Part shown: in pieces, positions 29,473 through 39,703 of the stretch
Position numbering within the stretch: position 1 is the first letter of the stretch
Layout: every line of letters begins with the position of its first letter
Assembly: GCF_000067045.1 (NCBI RefSeq)
Contig: NC_010125.1
Span: 3,078,001 to 3,142,000 of the forward strand
DNA length: 64,000 bases
DNA from: Gluconacetobacter diazotrophicus PA1 5
GTDB lineage: Bacteria > Pseudomonadota > Alphaproteobacteria > Acetobacterales > Acetobacteraceae
Direction of reading: 5' to 3'
Position numbers and translations under genes: made by a program
Notes under the pieces: generated by a model
Database searches by the model: none
What the model was told of the DNA's origin: nothing
Seen by the model: the letters and a program-made list of their open reading frames with translations, nothing else

Positions 29473-29558
29473 GCGCGCCCTGCCGTGACGGCAGGGCGCG
29501 CCCTTGCATCTGTCATCGTGAAGATCCCACCCCGCGCCGCCCGGGCGGCGCGGGGTGG
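29473..29558 (-). promoter_or_regulatory. Two strong hairpins in the rpsB-tsf spacer
   Basis: A 13-bp perfect stem with a three-base loop spans 29473-29501. A second, fully self-complementary 32-base palindrome spans 29527-29558. Both are GC-only or nearly so and neither is followed by a T run on the minus strand. They lie between rpsB (upstream) and tsf (downstream). They may be processing sites, a partial terminator setting the S2:EF-Ts ratio, or 3'-end stabilisers; the sequence alone cannot decide. Confidence 0.55.
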
Positions 29559-29585
29559 AACCCGTCAAACTCCAGTCCGCGACAC

Positions 29586-30374
29586 TCAGGCCGCGGGGGC
29601 AGCCTCGGCCGCGGCGGCTTCGGCCGCCGTGTCGACCGGCAGTTCCTCGGCGGCGCCGAAATCCTGGCCCGACGCGCCCATCTTCGTCGAGATGCCGATC
29701 AGCACCCCGCCCCACACCAGTTCTCAACTACAGGGCGATGGCCGCGGATGGCAATCTTCTATTTTCCGGGATCTGGAAAGTCACCGCCGCGCGGATCGGA
29801 ATTGCCTGTCCAGGATCGCGACGACCGGGATGCCCAGCTTGTTGGCTTCCTCGACGGCCAGCTTCTCCTTGTTCGTGTCGATCACGAACAGGATGTCCGG
29901 CAGGCCGCCCATCTCCTTGATACCACCCAGCGACCGCTCCAGCTTCTCGCGGTTGCGGGTGATGTCCAGGATTTCCTTCTTCGTCAGGCCGTGCGTGTCC
30001 CCGGTCAGCATGTCGTCGATCTGGCGCAGGCGCTTGATCGAACCGGTGATGGTCTTCCAATTCGTCAGCATGCCGCCCAGCCAGCGGTGGTTGACGTAAT
30101 ACTGGCCGGACCGCTTCGCGGCCTCGGCGATCTGGTCGGCGGCGGCGCGCTTGGTGCCGACGAACAGGACGCGGCCACCGCCGGCGACGGTGTCACGGAT
30201 CGCCTTCAGCGCGCGGTCCAGCATCGGCACCGTCTGCTGCAGATCGATGATGTGAACCTGGTTGCGCACGCCGAACAGGAACGGCGCCATGCGCGGGTTC
30301 CAGCGGCGGGTGTGGTGTCCGAAATGAACGCCGGCTTCCAGCAGCTGGCGCATCGTGAAATCGGGCATAGCCAT
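29586..30374 (-). CDS. rpsB: Ribosomal protein S2, reading frame broken near the 3' end
   Basis: Small-subunit protein S2. The start [20 protein letters not shown] has AAGGA upstream, and the first about 190 residues are normal ([52 protein letters not shown]). After GIPVVAILD the frame breaks. The bases still resemble the expected S2 sequence (DSNSDPRG then a Pro/Ala-rich tail) but carry at least five single-base insertions plus substitutions between about 29700 and 29815. The normal tail ([14 protein letters not shown] and an Ala/Glu run) returns in frame and ends at 29586. An essential gene is unlikely to be dead, so sequence error is the best explanation. Confidence 0.9.
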
Positions 30375-30563
30375 GATCGGCCAAATCCTTGATCTTCTGG
30401 TTGGTCCTCCGCGAAGCGCCGGTCCCGGGGGAAATCCCGCAGGACACCAGAGGCACTGCTTCGCGTGCGAATTGCCGGCCGAGGGGCCGACGGGCGTCGA
30501 TATGACCTTTTTTGCCGTGCAATGCAAGCGCGGCGCGGCGGGAAACTGCCCCTACCCCTGATC

Positions 30564-33500
30564 CTATCCCTGTTCGACCCGGGCCACGCCGGCGACGGCC
30601 TTGATCATCTGCGCCATGCGCGGCGTGACGCGATAGGCGCCGCCCAGCCGCACCTCGACATCGCGGGTTTCGGCCACCGACGGCAGCAGGATGACCTTGC
30701 CGCGCCCCCCCTTCTCCTCGGACAGGATGGCGTGGATCGGGGTGATCGCGTCCTCGCGGTCGAACCAGATGCGCAGTTCCGCCGCCGCGTCGGCCGCCGC
30801 CTGTTCCAGCGCCACCACGTCGCTGCCGGTGATGCGCAGGGCCTCGCCGTCCAGGCGCAGATCGGCCGTCACCAGCACGGCGGTGCCGGCGGTCAGGATG
30901 TCGCGGGTGCGCGACAGGACCTCGGAAAACAGCGTGACCTCGCACCCGCCGCTGGAATCGGACAGGCGCACCCAGGCCATCTTGCTGCCGGTGCGGGTCG
31001 GGCGTTCCTTGCGGTCGACCACGCAGCCGGCGATCTTGACCCGCGTCAGCCCGGCCTGGGCGGCGGCCTCCAGCGCCGTGGCGCGCACGGCCCCCAGCCG
31101 GCGCAGCAGCAGGCCGTAGGAATCGAGCGGATGCGCCGTCAGGTGGAAGCCGATGGCCTCGGCCTCCATCCCCAGCCGTTCGAATTCCGGCCAGTCGGTC
31201 ACGTCCGGCAGGCGCAGCGGTTCCGGCGCCGGCGTGGGCCCTCCGCCGCCGAACAGGCCGATCTGGCCGCTCGCGGCCTCCTGCGCCTTGGTGTTGGCGC
31301 GGCGCAGGACCGTCTCCGCCGCCGCCGCGACCAGGGCGCGGTTGGGCACCACCGTGTCGAAGGCCCCGGCCTTGGCCAGGTTTTCGATCTGCATCTTGTT
31401 CAACTGGCGCGGGTCCACACGCGCCGCCAGGTCCGACAGGTCGGCGAACGGACGGTCGCCGCGCGACGCCACCAGGGCCTCCATCGCCGCGAATCCGACC
31501 TTCTTGACCGCCGCCAGCGCGTAGCGGATGCCCAGGCGGCCGTCGGCCAGGCGCTCGACGGTGAAATCCGGCCCCGAAGCGTTGATGTCGGGCGGCAGGA
31601 CGGGAATGCCCAGCCGCTCGGCCTCCTGCCGCAGGGCCGCCAGCTTGTCGGTCTTTTCCCGCGCCAGAGACATGCAGGCGGCCAGGAACGGCACCGGATG
31701 GTTCGCCTTCATCCACGCCGTCTGGTACGACACCAGCGCATAGGCGGCGGCGTGGGATTTGTTGAAGCCGTAATCGGCGAACTTGGCCATCAGGTCGAAG
31801 ACCTCGGCCGCCTTCTCGGGGTCGATGCCGCGACCGACCGCGCCCTCGGTGAAGATCTCGCGCTGCTTGTCCATCTCGGCGCGGATCTTCTTGCCCATCG
31901 CGCGGCGCAGCAGGTCGGCGCCGCCCAGGCTGTAGCCCGCCATCTTCTGGGCGATCTGCATCACCTGTTCCTGGTAGACCATGATGCCGTAGGTCTCTTC
32001 CAGGATCGAGCGGATCTCCTCGTGCGGGGGCTCCCACGCCTCGCCGTGCTTGCGGCGGCAGTAATCGGGGATGTTGGCCATGGGGCCGGGACGGTAGAGC
32101 GCCACGGCGGCGATCAGGTCCTCCAGCCGCGTCGGGCGCATCTGCTTCAGCACGTCGCGCATGCCCGCGCCTTCGAACTGGAACACGCCGCCCGTGTCGC
32201 CGCGCGCCAGCATCTCGTACGTCGGGGCGTCGTCCAGCGGCAGCGTGGTCAGATCGACCGTCACGTCCAGCCCCTTCAGGAACTGGCAGGCGCGCTGCAG
32301 GATGGTCAGGGTGGTCAGGCCCAGGAAGTCGAACTTCACCAGCCCCGCCTGCTCGACGAACTTCATGTTGTACTGGGTGACCAGCATGTCGCTCTTGGGA
32401 TCGCGGTAGAGCGGCACCAGTTCGACCAGTTGCCGGTCGCCGATCACGACGCCGGCCGCATGGGTGCTGGCGTGGCGGTACAGCCCTTCGAGCTGGAGCG
32501 CGATTTCCATCAGGCGGCGGATCGCCTCGTCGGTATCGCGCATCTCCTGCAGGCGGGGCTCGCCGTCGATCGCCTGTTTCAGGGTCACGGGCTTGGCCGG
32601 ATTGTTGGGGATCAGTTCCGCGACCTTGTTGACCATGCCGAACGGCAGGCCCAGCACGCGGCCCACGTCGCGTACCGCCGCCCGGGCCTGCAGCTTGCCG
32701 AAGGTGATGATCTGCGCCACGCGGTCGGGACCGTATTCGCCGCGGACGTAGCGGATGACCTCGTCCCGCCGGTCCTGGCAGAAATCGATGTCGAAGTCGG
32801 GCATCGACACGCGTTCGGGGTTCAGGAACCGTTCGAACAGCAGGTTGAAGGGAATCGGGTCGATATCGGTGATCGTCAGCGCCCAGGCCGCCAGCGACCC
32901 CGCCCCCGATCCGCGCCCCGGCCCCACCGGAATGTCATGCGCCTTCGCCCACTGGATGAAGTCCGCGACGATCATGAAATAGCCGGGGAAGCCCATCTTC
33001 GCGATGATATCCAGCTCGAACGTCAGCCGGTCGCGATAGACCTGACGGGTCGCGTCATCCATGTCCATGCGCGCCAGCCGGCGGGCCAGCCCGTCCTCGG
33101 CCATGGCGCGCAGGGTCTGCTCCTCGGTCGCGCCCGGCTGCACCTTGGGGCAGACCGGCAGCAGGGGCTTGCGGGTTTCCACCCGCACCGCGCAGCGCCG
33201 GGCGATGGCCAGCGTGTTGTCGCAGGCTTCCGGCAGGTCCGCGAACAGGTCGCGCATCATCGCGGGGGGCTTGAACCAATGTTCCGGCGTGACCCGCCAG
33301 CGGTCGCGCTCGGCCATCGTGCGGCCCTGGGCGATGCACAGCAGCGCGTCATGCGCCTCGTACATCTCCGGCCGGGGGAAGAAGCATTCGTTGGTCGCGA
33401 CCAGCGGCAGGCCCATCCGGTCGGCCAGCGCGATCATGCCGGGTTCGACCGCCTTTTCGACCGGCAGCCCGTGCCGGTGCAGTTCGACCGCCAGCCGGTC

Positions 33501-33992
33501 TCCGAAGGCGGCGTGCAGCCGTTCCAGCCACTGCGCGACCTCGTCCTGCTGCCCGTCGGCCAGCATGCGGAACAGCGGGCCGCGCGTGCCGCCGGTCAGC
33601 AGGATCAGTCCCTCCGCCCGCTCGCACAGCACGTCCAGCGTCACCGTCGGCTCGGCGGTGTCGCCCGTCAGGAACCCCTGCGAAGACAGGTATTGCAGGT
33701 TCATCAGCCCGGTTTCGTCCTGCGCCAGCAGGACGACGGGCTCGGCCGGCGCGCCGGGCTTGTCGTTGCGCGGCGGCAGGCCGACCTGACAGCCGATGAT
33801 CGGCTGCACCCCCTTGCCCGAGCAATATTGCGAGAATTCCAGCGCCCCGAACAGGTTGCCGGTATCGGTGATCGCCACCGCCGGCATGCGCATGTCCTGC
33901 GCCAGGGACGCGATCTCGGGGATGCGGATCGCCCCCTGGCTGAGCGAATAGGCGGAATGAACGCGAAGATGGACGAAATCGGCGTGGGGCAT
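30564..33992 (-). CDS. dnaE: DNA polymerase III alpha subunit
   Basis: The 1142-residue replicative polymerase. An N-terminal PHP domain begins MPHADFVHLRVHSAYSLSQG. The C-family palm contains VGPGRGSGAGSLAAWAL, PDFDIDFCQDRRDEVIRYV (catalytic aspartates) and FGKLQARAAVRDVGRVLG. The fingers, helix-hairpin-helix, OB and tau-binding regions follow, the OB fold around LTRVKIAGCVVDRKERPTR. Length and order are standard for DnaE1. It is the last gene of the proS-lolC-lolD-dnaE group, 9 bases after lolD, an arrangement conserved in alphaproteobacteria. Confidence 0.97.
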   Translation of the reverse strand: MPHADFVHLRVHSAYSLSQGAIRIPEIASLAQDMRMPAVAITDTGNLFGALEFSQYCSGKGVQPIIGCQVGLPPRNDKPGAPAEPVVLLAQDETGLMNLQYLSSQGFLTGDTAEPTVTLDVLCERAEGLILLTGGTRGPLFRMLADGQQDEVAQWLERLHAAFGDRLAVELHRHGLPVEKAVEPGMIALADRMGLPLVATNECFFPRPEMYEAHDALLCIAQGRTMAERDRWRVTPEHWFKPPAMMRDLFADLPEACDNTLAIARRCAVRVETRKPLLPVCPKVQPGATEEQTLRAMAEDGLARRLARMDMDDATRQVYRDRLTFELDIIAKMGFPGYFMIVADFIQWAKAHDIPVGPGRGSGAGSLAAWALTITDIDPIPFNLLFERFLNPERVSMPDFDIDFCQDRRDEVIRYVRGEYGPDRVAQIITFGKLQARAAVRDVGRVLGLPFGMVNKVAELIPNNPAKPVTLKQAIDGEPRLQEMRDTDEAIRRLMEIALQLEGLYRHASTHAAGVVIGDRQLVELVPLYRDPKSDMLVTQYNMKFVEQAGLVKFDFLGLTTLTILQRACQFLKGLDVTVDLTTLPLDDAPTYEMLARGDTGGVFQFEGAGMRDVLKQMRPTRLEDLIAAVALYRPGPMANIPDYCRRKHGEAWEPPHEEIRSILEETYGIMVYQEQVMQIAQKMAGYSLGGADLLRRAMGKKIRAEMDKQREIFTEGAVGRGIDPEKAAEVFDLMAKFADYGFNKSHAAAYALVSYQTAWMKANHPVPFLAACMSLAREKTDKLAALRQEAERLGIPVLPPDINASGPDFTVERLADGRLGIRYALAAVKKVGFAAMEALVASRGDRPFADLSDLAARVDPRQLNKMQIENLAKAGAFDTVVPNRALVAAAAETVLRRANTKAQEAASGQIGLFGGGGPTPAPEPLRLPDVTDWPEFERLGMEAEAIGFHLTAHPLDSYGLLLRRLGAVRATALEAAAQAGLTRVKIAGCVVDRKERPTRTGSKMAWVRLSDSSGGCEVTLFSEVLSRTRDILTAGTAVLVTADLRLDGEALRITGSDVVALEQAAADAAAELRIWFDREDAITPIHAILSEEKGGRGKVILLPSVAETRDVEVRLGGAYRVTPRMAQMIKAVAGVARVEQG

Positions 33993-34001
33993 GGCGCGAT
34001 C

Positions 34002-34707
<706 letters not shown>

Positions 34708-34715
<8 letters not shown>

Positions 34716-35955
34716 GGCGCAGGGCCTCGACGGGATCGGTCCGGGCGGCACGCCAGGACGGGTAGAGCGTGGCCAGCAGCGACAGGACCAGCGCCATGAC
34801 GATGACCTCGGACACCTGGGACCAGACCAGCTTGGCCGGCAGATGTTCCAGGTAATAGATTTCCGGGTTGAACAGGTTGGTCCCGGTCAGCGATTGCAGC
34901 CCCTGCCGGATGCGTTCGATATTCAGGCAGAACACGATGCCCAGCACGGTGCCGACCACCGTGCCCGTCACGCCGACCGAGGCCCCGCACATCAGGAAGA
35001 TGCGCATGATCGCCCCCCGGCTGGCGCCGATGGTGCGCAGCACCGCGATGTCGCCGGTCTTGTCCTTGACCATCATGATCAGGGACGAAATCACGTTGAA
35101 GGCCGCCACCAGCACGATCAGGGTCAGGATCAGGAACATCACGTTCTGTTCCACCGTGACCGCGCCGAAGAAGGCGTTGTTGCTCTGTGTCCAGTCCAGC
35201 ACGCGGATGCGCGGGTCGGCGACGGCCTGCTCGATCGCCATGCGCACCGGCTGGACGTTCGTCGCATCCCGGGTCGTCACCTGGACCTGCGTCACCTGGG
35301 CGGGCATTTCGAAATAGATCTGCGCCGCCGGCAGCGGCAGGAAGACGTAGCTGGAATTATAGTCGTGCATTCCGGCATCGAAGATCGCGACCACGCGATA
35401 GGCGCGGATGCGCGGCATGGTGCCGAAGGGCGTCGCCGCACCGTTGGGCGAGATCAGCGTCAGCTTCGACCCCACGGAAAGCCCGGCCCGTTCCGCCAGG
35501 GTCACGCCGACGATGATCGCATCATTGCCCGCGAAATCGTCCAGCGACCCGGCGATGAGGGAATCGCTGATTTCATGCAGGTCGTGCAGCCCGGCGCGGG
35601 TCATGCCCCGTACCATCCCGCCCGCGTTGTAGCTGCCGGAATTGAGCAGTACCTGCCCTTCGATCAGCGGTGTGGCGGTGACGACGCCAGGCACCTGCCG
35701 CACGGTCGCCGCCAGGTCGTCGTAGTTCTGGATGGTGCGGGTCACGCCGAACAGGCTGAGATCGCCGTTCAGGCCGAGAATCCGCCCCATCAGGTCGGCC
35801 TTGAACCCGTTCATCACCGACATGACGATGATCAGCGTGGCCACACCCAGCGCGATGCCGACCAGCGAGAAAATGGCGATGACGGACACGAACCGCTCAC
35901 CCTTGCGGGCACGCAGGTACCGGCCGGCAACCGCCCGTTCGAACGGACCGAACAT
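34708..35955 (-). CDS. lolC: Lipoprotein-releasing system transmembrane protein (LolC/E type)
   Basis: A 415-residue inner-membrane protein with four membrane segments: one near residues 25-50 ([20 protein letters not shown]) and three in the last 150 residues, with a large periplasmic domain between them (FtsX/MacB fold). [20 protein letters not shown] at the N-terminus and [21 protein letters not shown] in the coupling region are typical. Only one such gene is present, so the complex may be a LolC homodimer or LolF-like. It starts 3 bases after the proS stop. Confidence 0.92.
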
Positions 35956-35958
35956 CGA

Positions 35959-37275
35959 TCAGCCCCCGAGGATTCGGGCCAGGGCGTCATCCACCGACAG
36001 TTCGAACCGCGCGCCGTCGGCGCGGCGCTTCAGTTCCACCTTGCCCTCCTTGGCGCCCCTGGGGCCCACGATGACCTGCCACGGATGGCCCATCAGGTCG
36101 GCATCGGCGAACTTCACGCCCGCGCGCTCGCCCCGGTCGTCATACAGGAAGGATTCGGGGGCGGCGGCGTACACCTGTTCGCAGATCGCGTCGCAGGCCG
36201 CATCCCCCGTCTTCAGGTTCAGGATCGCGGCGCGGAAGGGGGCCACGCTGTCCGGCCAGATGATGCCGTTATCGTCATGGCTGGCCTCGATGATCGCGGC
36301 GACTAGGCGCGACACGCCGATGCCGTACGAGCCCATTTCCGGATAGAGCGGCGCGCCGTCCGGACCGCTGACGGTGATATCCATCGATTCGGTGTATTTG
36401 CGGCCGAAATGGAAGATGTGCCCGACTTCGATGCCCCTGCCCTCGCGCCGGCGCTCGGCGGGGACGTCGGCCCAGGCGGCCTCGTCATGCTTTTCGTCGG
36501 TCGCGGCATAGAACGAGGTCATGCGGGTGAAGAACGCATCCAGCGATTCGCGGTCGTCGATATCCACCGGGTCGGACAGCCAGTCCTGTTCCTCGAACGC
36601 GCCGTCGAAGAACACGCCGCTTTCGCCCGTGGGCGCCAGGATCAGGAATTCGTGGCTCAGTTCGCCACCGATCGGGCCGGTATCGGCCACCATCGGGATG
36701 GCCCGGACACCCAGGCGCTGGAAGGTGCGCAGGTAGGCCAGCATCATCCGCCGGTACGAATCGACGGCCGACGCGTAATCGAGGTCGAAGCTGTAGGCGT
36801 CCTTCATCAGGAACTCGCGGCCGCGCATCACGCCGAAGCGCGGACGGACCTCGTCACGGAATTTCCACTGGATATGGTACAGGACCTGCGGCAGTTCGCG
36901 GTACGACTTGACCACCTGGCCGAACAGGTCGGTGATCATTTCCTCGTTGGTCGGGCCGTACAGCAGTTCGCGCTCGTGCCGGTCCTGGATGCGCAGCATT
37001 TCGGGGCCGTAGGCGTCATAGCGGCCCGACCGCTTCCACAGTTCCGCCGACTGGACGGTGGGCATCAGCAGTTCCTGCGCGCCGATCGCGTCCTGTTCCT
37101 CGCGCACGATCCGGGCGATGTTCTGCAGCACGCGCCAGCCGGCCGGCAGCCACGCATAAATCCCCGCCGCCGTCTGGCGGATCAGACCGGCCCGCAGCAT
37201 GAGCCGGTGCGAGATGACCTGCGCCTCGGCAGGATTCTCCTTGAGAGTGGGCAGGAAGCCGCGGGACAGACGCAT
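35959..37275 (-). CDS. proS: Prolyl-tRNA synthetase
   Basis: A 438-residue class II synthetase of the short alphaproteobacterial type that lacks the large editing insertion. The start is [19 protein letters not shown]. Motif 1 region is [20 protein letters not shown], motif 2 [22 protein letters not shown], motif 3 [14 protein letters not shown]. The anticodon-binding domain fills the last about 100 residues. It charges tRNA-Pro. It begins the proS-lolC-lolD-dnaE transcription group. Upstream sequence at 37276-37511 must hold its promoter, since rnj appears to be terminated separately. Confidence 0.96.
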   Translation of the reverse strand: MRLSRGFLPTLKENPAEAQVISHRLMLRAGLIRQTAAGIYAWLPAGWRVLQNIARIVREEQDAIGAQELLMPTVQSAELWKRSGRYDAYGPEMLRIQDRHERELLYGPTNEEMITDLFGQVVKSYRELPQVLYHIQWKFRDEVRPRFGVMRGREFLMKDAYSFDLDYASAVDSYRRMMLAYLRTFQRLGVRAIPMVADTGPIGGELSHEFLILAPTGESGVFFDGAFEEQDWLSDPVDIDDRESLDAFFTRMTSFYAATDEKHDEAAWADVPAERRREGRGIEVGHIFHFGRKYTESMDITVSGPDGAPLYPEMGSYGIGVSRLVAAIIEASHDDNGIIWPDSVAPFRAAILNLKTGDAACDAICEQVYAAAPESFLYDDRGERAGVKFADADLMGHPWQVIVGPRGAKEGKVELKRRADGARFELSVDDALARILGG

Positions 37276-37757
37276 ACCGTTATCAACCTCGGAAAAACCG
37301 GCGGACGCCGGGCGGATCGTGAAACAGGAGAAGACGAATACGCCAGAATCCGGGCCGCCGCCACGCCCCACCGGCAGGTATCCGTCCACCCCTACACCCA
37401 GGCGTGAAACCCGGCCCGTTCAACAACTGCGTGAGGCAGGTGACAGGCCCGCCGCAGCCTCCTACAGTCCCGCCCGTCTGATCCGGTCGTGACGATACGC
37501 CGGGTCTAGGGAAAAAAACGTCCGGGAACGGCAGGAAGGGCGACCGCCTTTCCTGCCGTAATCCTTTAGGGCCCGATCCCTTCAGATATACCCACAAAAG
37601 TCGGTCCGGAAACGTGGTCTGGTGAGCGAGAGTGCCGCAAAGCGGCACGCCCGTCGCATGTTTCCGAGCATCGCAGCGGAGCGGCCTTGTGGGCCGTGAG
37701 CAGCGAAGCGCAGGAAACGCGCGTCGGATCGCCACCAGAGCGCGTTTACGGACCGAC
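37276..37757. other. Gene-free stretch between rnj and proS
   Basis: About 480 bases without a supported gene. The part nearest proS should carry its promoter. A terminator hairpin lies at 37528-37559. The remaining 37560-37757, directly downstream of rnj, contains a perfect 7-bp hairpin (37631-37647) and the short related segments GAGCATCGCAGCGGAGCGG and GAGCAGCGAAGCGC. Open frames cross it on both strands but none resembles a known protein. It may be a dispersed repeat copy. Confidence 0.5.
37512..37559 (-). terminator. Likely rho-independent terminator after rnj
   Basis: A 14-bp stem with one G-T pair (arms 37528-37541 and 37546-37559) is followed on the minus strand by nine bases and then a run of seven T residues (37512-37518). 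It lies about 200 bases past the rnj stop and ahead of proS. The distance between stem and T run weakens the call slightly. Confidence 0.6.
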
Positions 37758-39404
37758 TCAGACGCGGAGGAGGTGGACGTCGACCAGCGGCCGCTTCTGC
37801 AGCTTGCGGCCCAGGGCGCGGCGGAGCGCGGTCTTCGCGGCCTCGCGGAAGGTGGTGTCGTCGCGGCGCAGTTCGTCGGGGATTTCGTCCAGGGCGTCAC
37901 CGAATTCCTCGGTCATGCGCGAGGTTTCCGGGTCCTCGGGGTCCAGCAGGCCCGGCGCGCTGACCTTGGGGTCGCCGATCAGGTAGCCCTCATCATCCAC
38001 CGCGAAGCTGCCGATGACCATGCCGTTGAACAGCATGCGCCGACGGGCGGCCAGCACCCCGCCATTGATCGGCAGCAGGCGGCCGCCGTCCAGCACCAGG
38101 CGGCCGGTCGGCGCGGTGTCCACGACCTCGACCGCGCCGGGGGCCAGGTTCAGGATGTCGCCGTCTTCCAGCAGGATGGGGGACACACCCTTTTCCCGCG
38201 CGATGGCGGCATTGGCGGTCAGGTGGCGCCATTCGCCATGGACCGGCACCGCGAAGCGCGGCCGCACCATGTCGAACAGGCGCCGCACGTCGCCGCCGGT
38301 GGCGTGGCCGGACACATGCACCAGATGATCGCGGTCGGTCAGCACGCGTACGCCGCGGCGGGTCAGGTTGTCCTGCACCTGCATGACCGCCTGTTCGTTC
38401 CCCGGGATCATGCGGCTGCTGTAGATGACGGTATCGCCCTGGCCCAGCGAGATGTTGGGATGGCTGTCGCTGGCGATGCGCGACAGGGCCGAGCGCGGCT
38501 CGCCCTGGCTGCCGGTGATGATCAGCACTACCTCGTCATCCGGCAGCGAATTGGCTTCCTGTTCCGACAGGAAGGGCGGCACATCGACCAGGTAGCCGCA
38601 TTCCCGCGCCGCCACGTCCAGGTTGCGCAGCGACCGGCCGACGATCACCACCGAACGCCCGGCGGCCTGCGCCGCCTTGGCGATGGTTTCCACCCGCGCC
38701 ACGTTGCTGGCGAAGCAGGTCACGGCAATCCGCCCCTGCAGCGAACCGATCAGGTCGGTCATGCCGCGCCGCACGTCGGCCTCGGACGCCGAAGGGCCCT
38801 GGGTCATCACGTTGGTGCTGTCGCAGACCAGGGCCAGCACGCCCTCGTCGCCCAGCGCCTCGAACGCCGCGATGTCGGTCGGCGGCCCGACCATCGGGGT
38901 GGGATCGAACTTCCAGTCGCCGGTATGCACCACGATGCCCTGCGGCGTGCGCAGGACCAGCGCCTGGGCCTCGGGCACCGAATGGGTGACGGGGATGAAG
39001 CGCAGGTCGAACGGGCCGACCATGAATTCGCCGCCCGGGGGAATGATGTGGATCTTCACCTGCTGCTGCAGATGGGCCTCGCTCAGCTTGCGGCGCAGCA
39101 CGGCGGCCGCGAACGGCGTGGCATAGACCGGGCAACCCAGGCGCGGCCACAGATGGGCGACAGCGCCCAGATGGTCTTCATGCGCGTGGGTGATGACCAG
39201 TCCGGCGAGATCCGCCTTGCGGTCGACGATGAAGACGGGATCGGGCATCAGGATCTCGGCTTCCGGCGTGTCGTTGCCGCTGAAGCCGATTCCGCAATCC
39301 ACCGCCAGCCATGTGCCGCCCAGCCTGTAAAGGTTGAGATTCATGCCGATCTCGCCCGTTCCGCCCAAGGGCAGAAAGGCCAGACCATCACTCAAATCGT
39401 TCAT
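37758..39404 (-). CDS. rnj: Ribonuclease J
   Basis: A 548-residue metallo-beta-lactamase/beta-CASP nuclease with 5'-3' exo- and endonuclease activity on RNA. The start MNDLSDGLAFLPLGGTGEIG is preferred over a TTG six bases upstream. The zinc motif is VITHAHEDHLGA, with VVHTGDWKFDPTP and VHVSGHATGGDVR as later metal and beta-CASP motifs. Its place between the nuo-birA block and proS is the usual alphaproteobacterial arrangement. A terminator separates it from birA upstream, so it has its own promoter in 39405-39656. Confidence 0.94.
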   Translation of the reverse strand: MNDLSDGLAFLPLGGTGEIGMNLNLYRLGGTWLAVDCGIGFSGNDTPEAEILMPDPVFIVDRKADLAGLVITHAHEDHLGAVAHLWPRLGCPVYATPFAAAVLRRKLSEAHLQQQVKIHIIPPGGEFMVGPFDLRFIPVTHSVPEAQALVLRTPQGIVVHTGDWKFDPTPMVGPPTDIAAFEALGDEGVLALVCDSTNVMTQGPSASEADVRRGMTDLIGSLQGRIAVTCFASNVARVETIAKAAQAAGRSVVIVGRSLRNLDVAARECGYLVDVPPFLSEQEANSLPDDEVVLIITGSQGEPRSALSRIASDSHPNISLGQGDTVIYSSRMIPGNEQAVMQVQDNLTRRGVRVLTDRDHLVHVSGHATGGDVRRLFDMVRPRFAVPVHGEWRHLTANAAIAREKGVSPILLEDGDILNLAPGAVEVVDTAPTGRLVLDGGRLLPINGGVLAARRRMLFNGMVIGSFAVDDEGYLIGDPKVSAPGLLDPEDPETSRMTEEFGDALDEIPDELRRDDTTFREAAKTALRRALGRKLQKRPLVDVHLLRV

Positions 39405-39656
39405 AACCAAGTCCTTTTATACCAGAGCAGATCGTGATGGGGTTGATGGCCTCATCTTATGAATACGCTCGTTAAAATCAGTCTCATGCGTCGTCTGGAC
39501 CTGCCGGTCCGCACCCATCGCGGACAAAGCCCTGTCCGCCAGAATTCCGTACCGCCGGATCGGGCGGCAATCCCGTATCGGCCCTGGCCCCATCCGAACC
39601 GACCGGAGCCGAAGGGTGCGCCTCCGCTCGACGATCGTCCCCGCCTGCCGTCAGGC

Positions 39657-39681
39657 CAAAAAAATTCAGGCGTCGCGCCTG
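39657..39681 (-). terminator. Rho-independent terminator of the nuo-birA operon
   Basis: The six-base stem CAGGCG/CGCCTG with a three-base loop spans 39667-39681. On the minus strand it is followed after two bases by seven T residues (39658-39664). It lies 23 bases past the birA stop, so the long nuo transcript should end here. Confidence 0.8.
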
Positions 39682-39703
39682 TCACCGTCGATCCCGCCGG
39701 CAC

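Noticed and set aside
37283-37900. A 205-codon minus-strand frame across the rnj-proS spacer
   Set aside because: It begins inside rnj in another frame, crosses the terminator and shows no protein family features.
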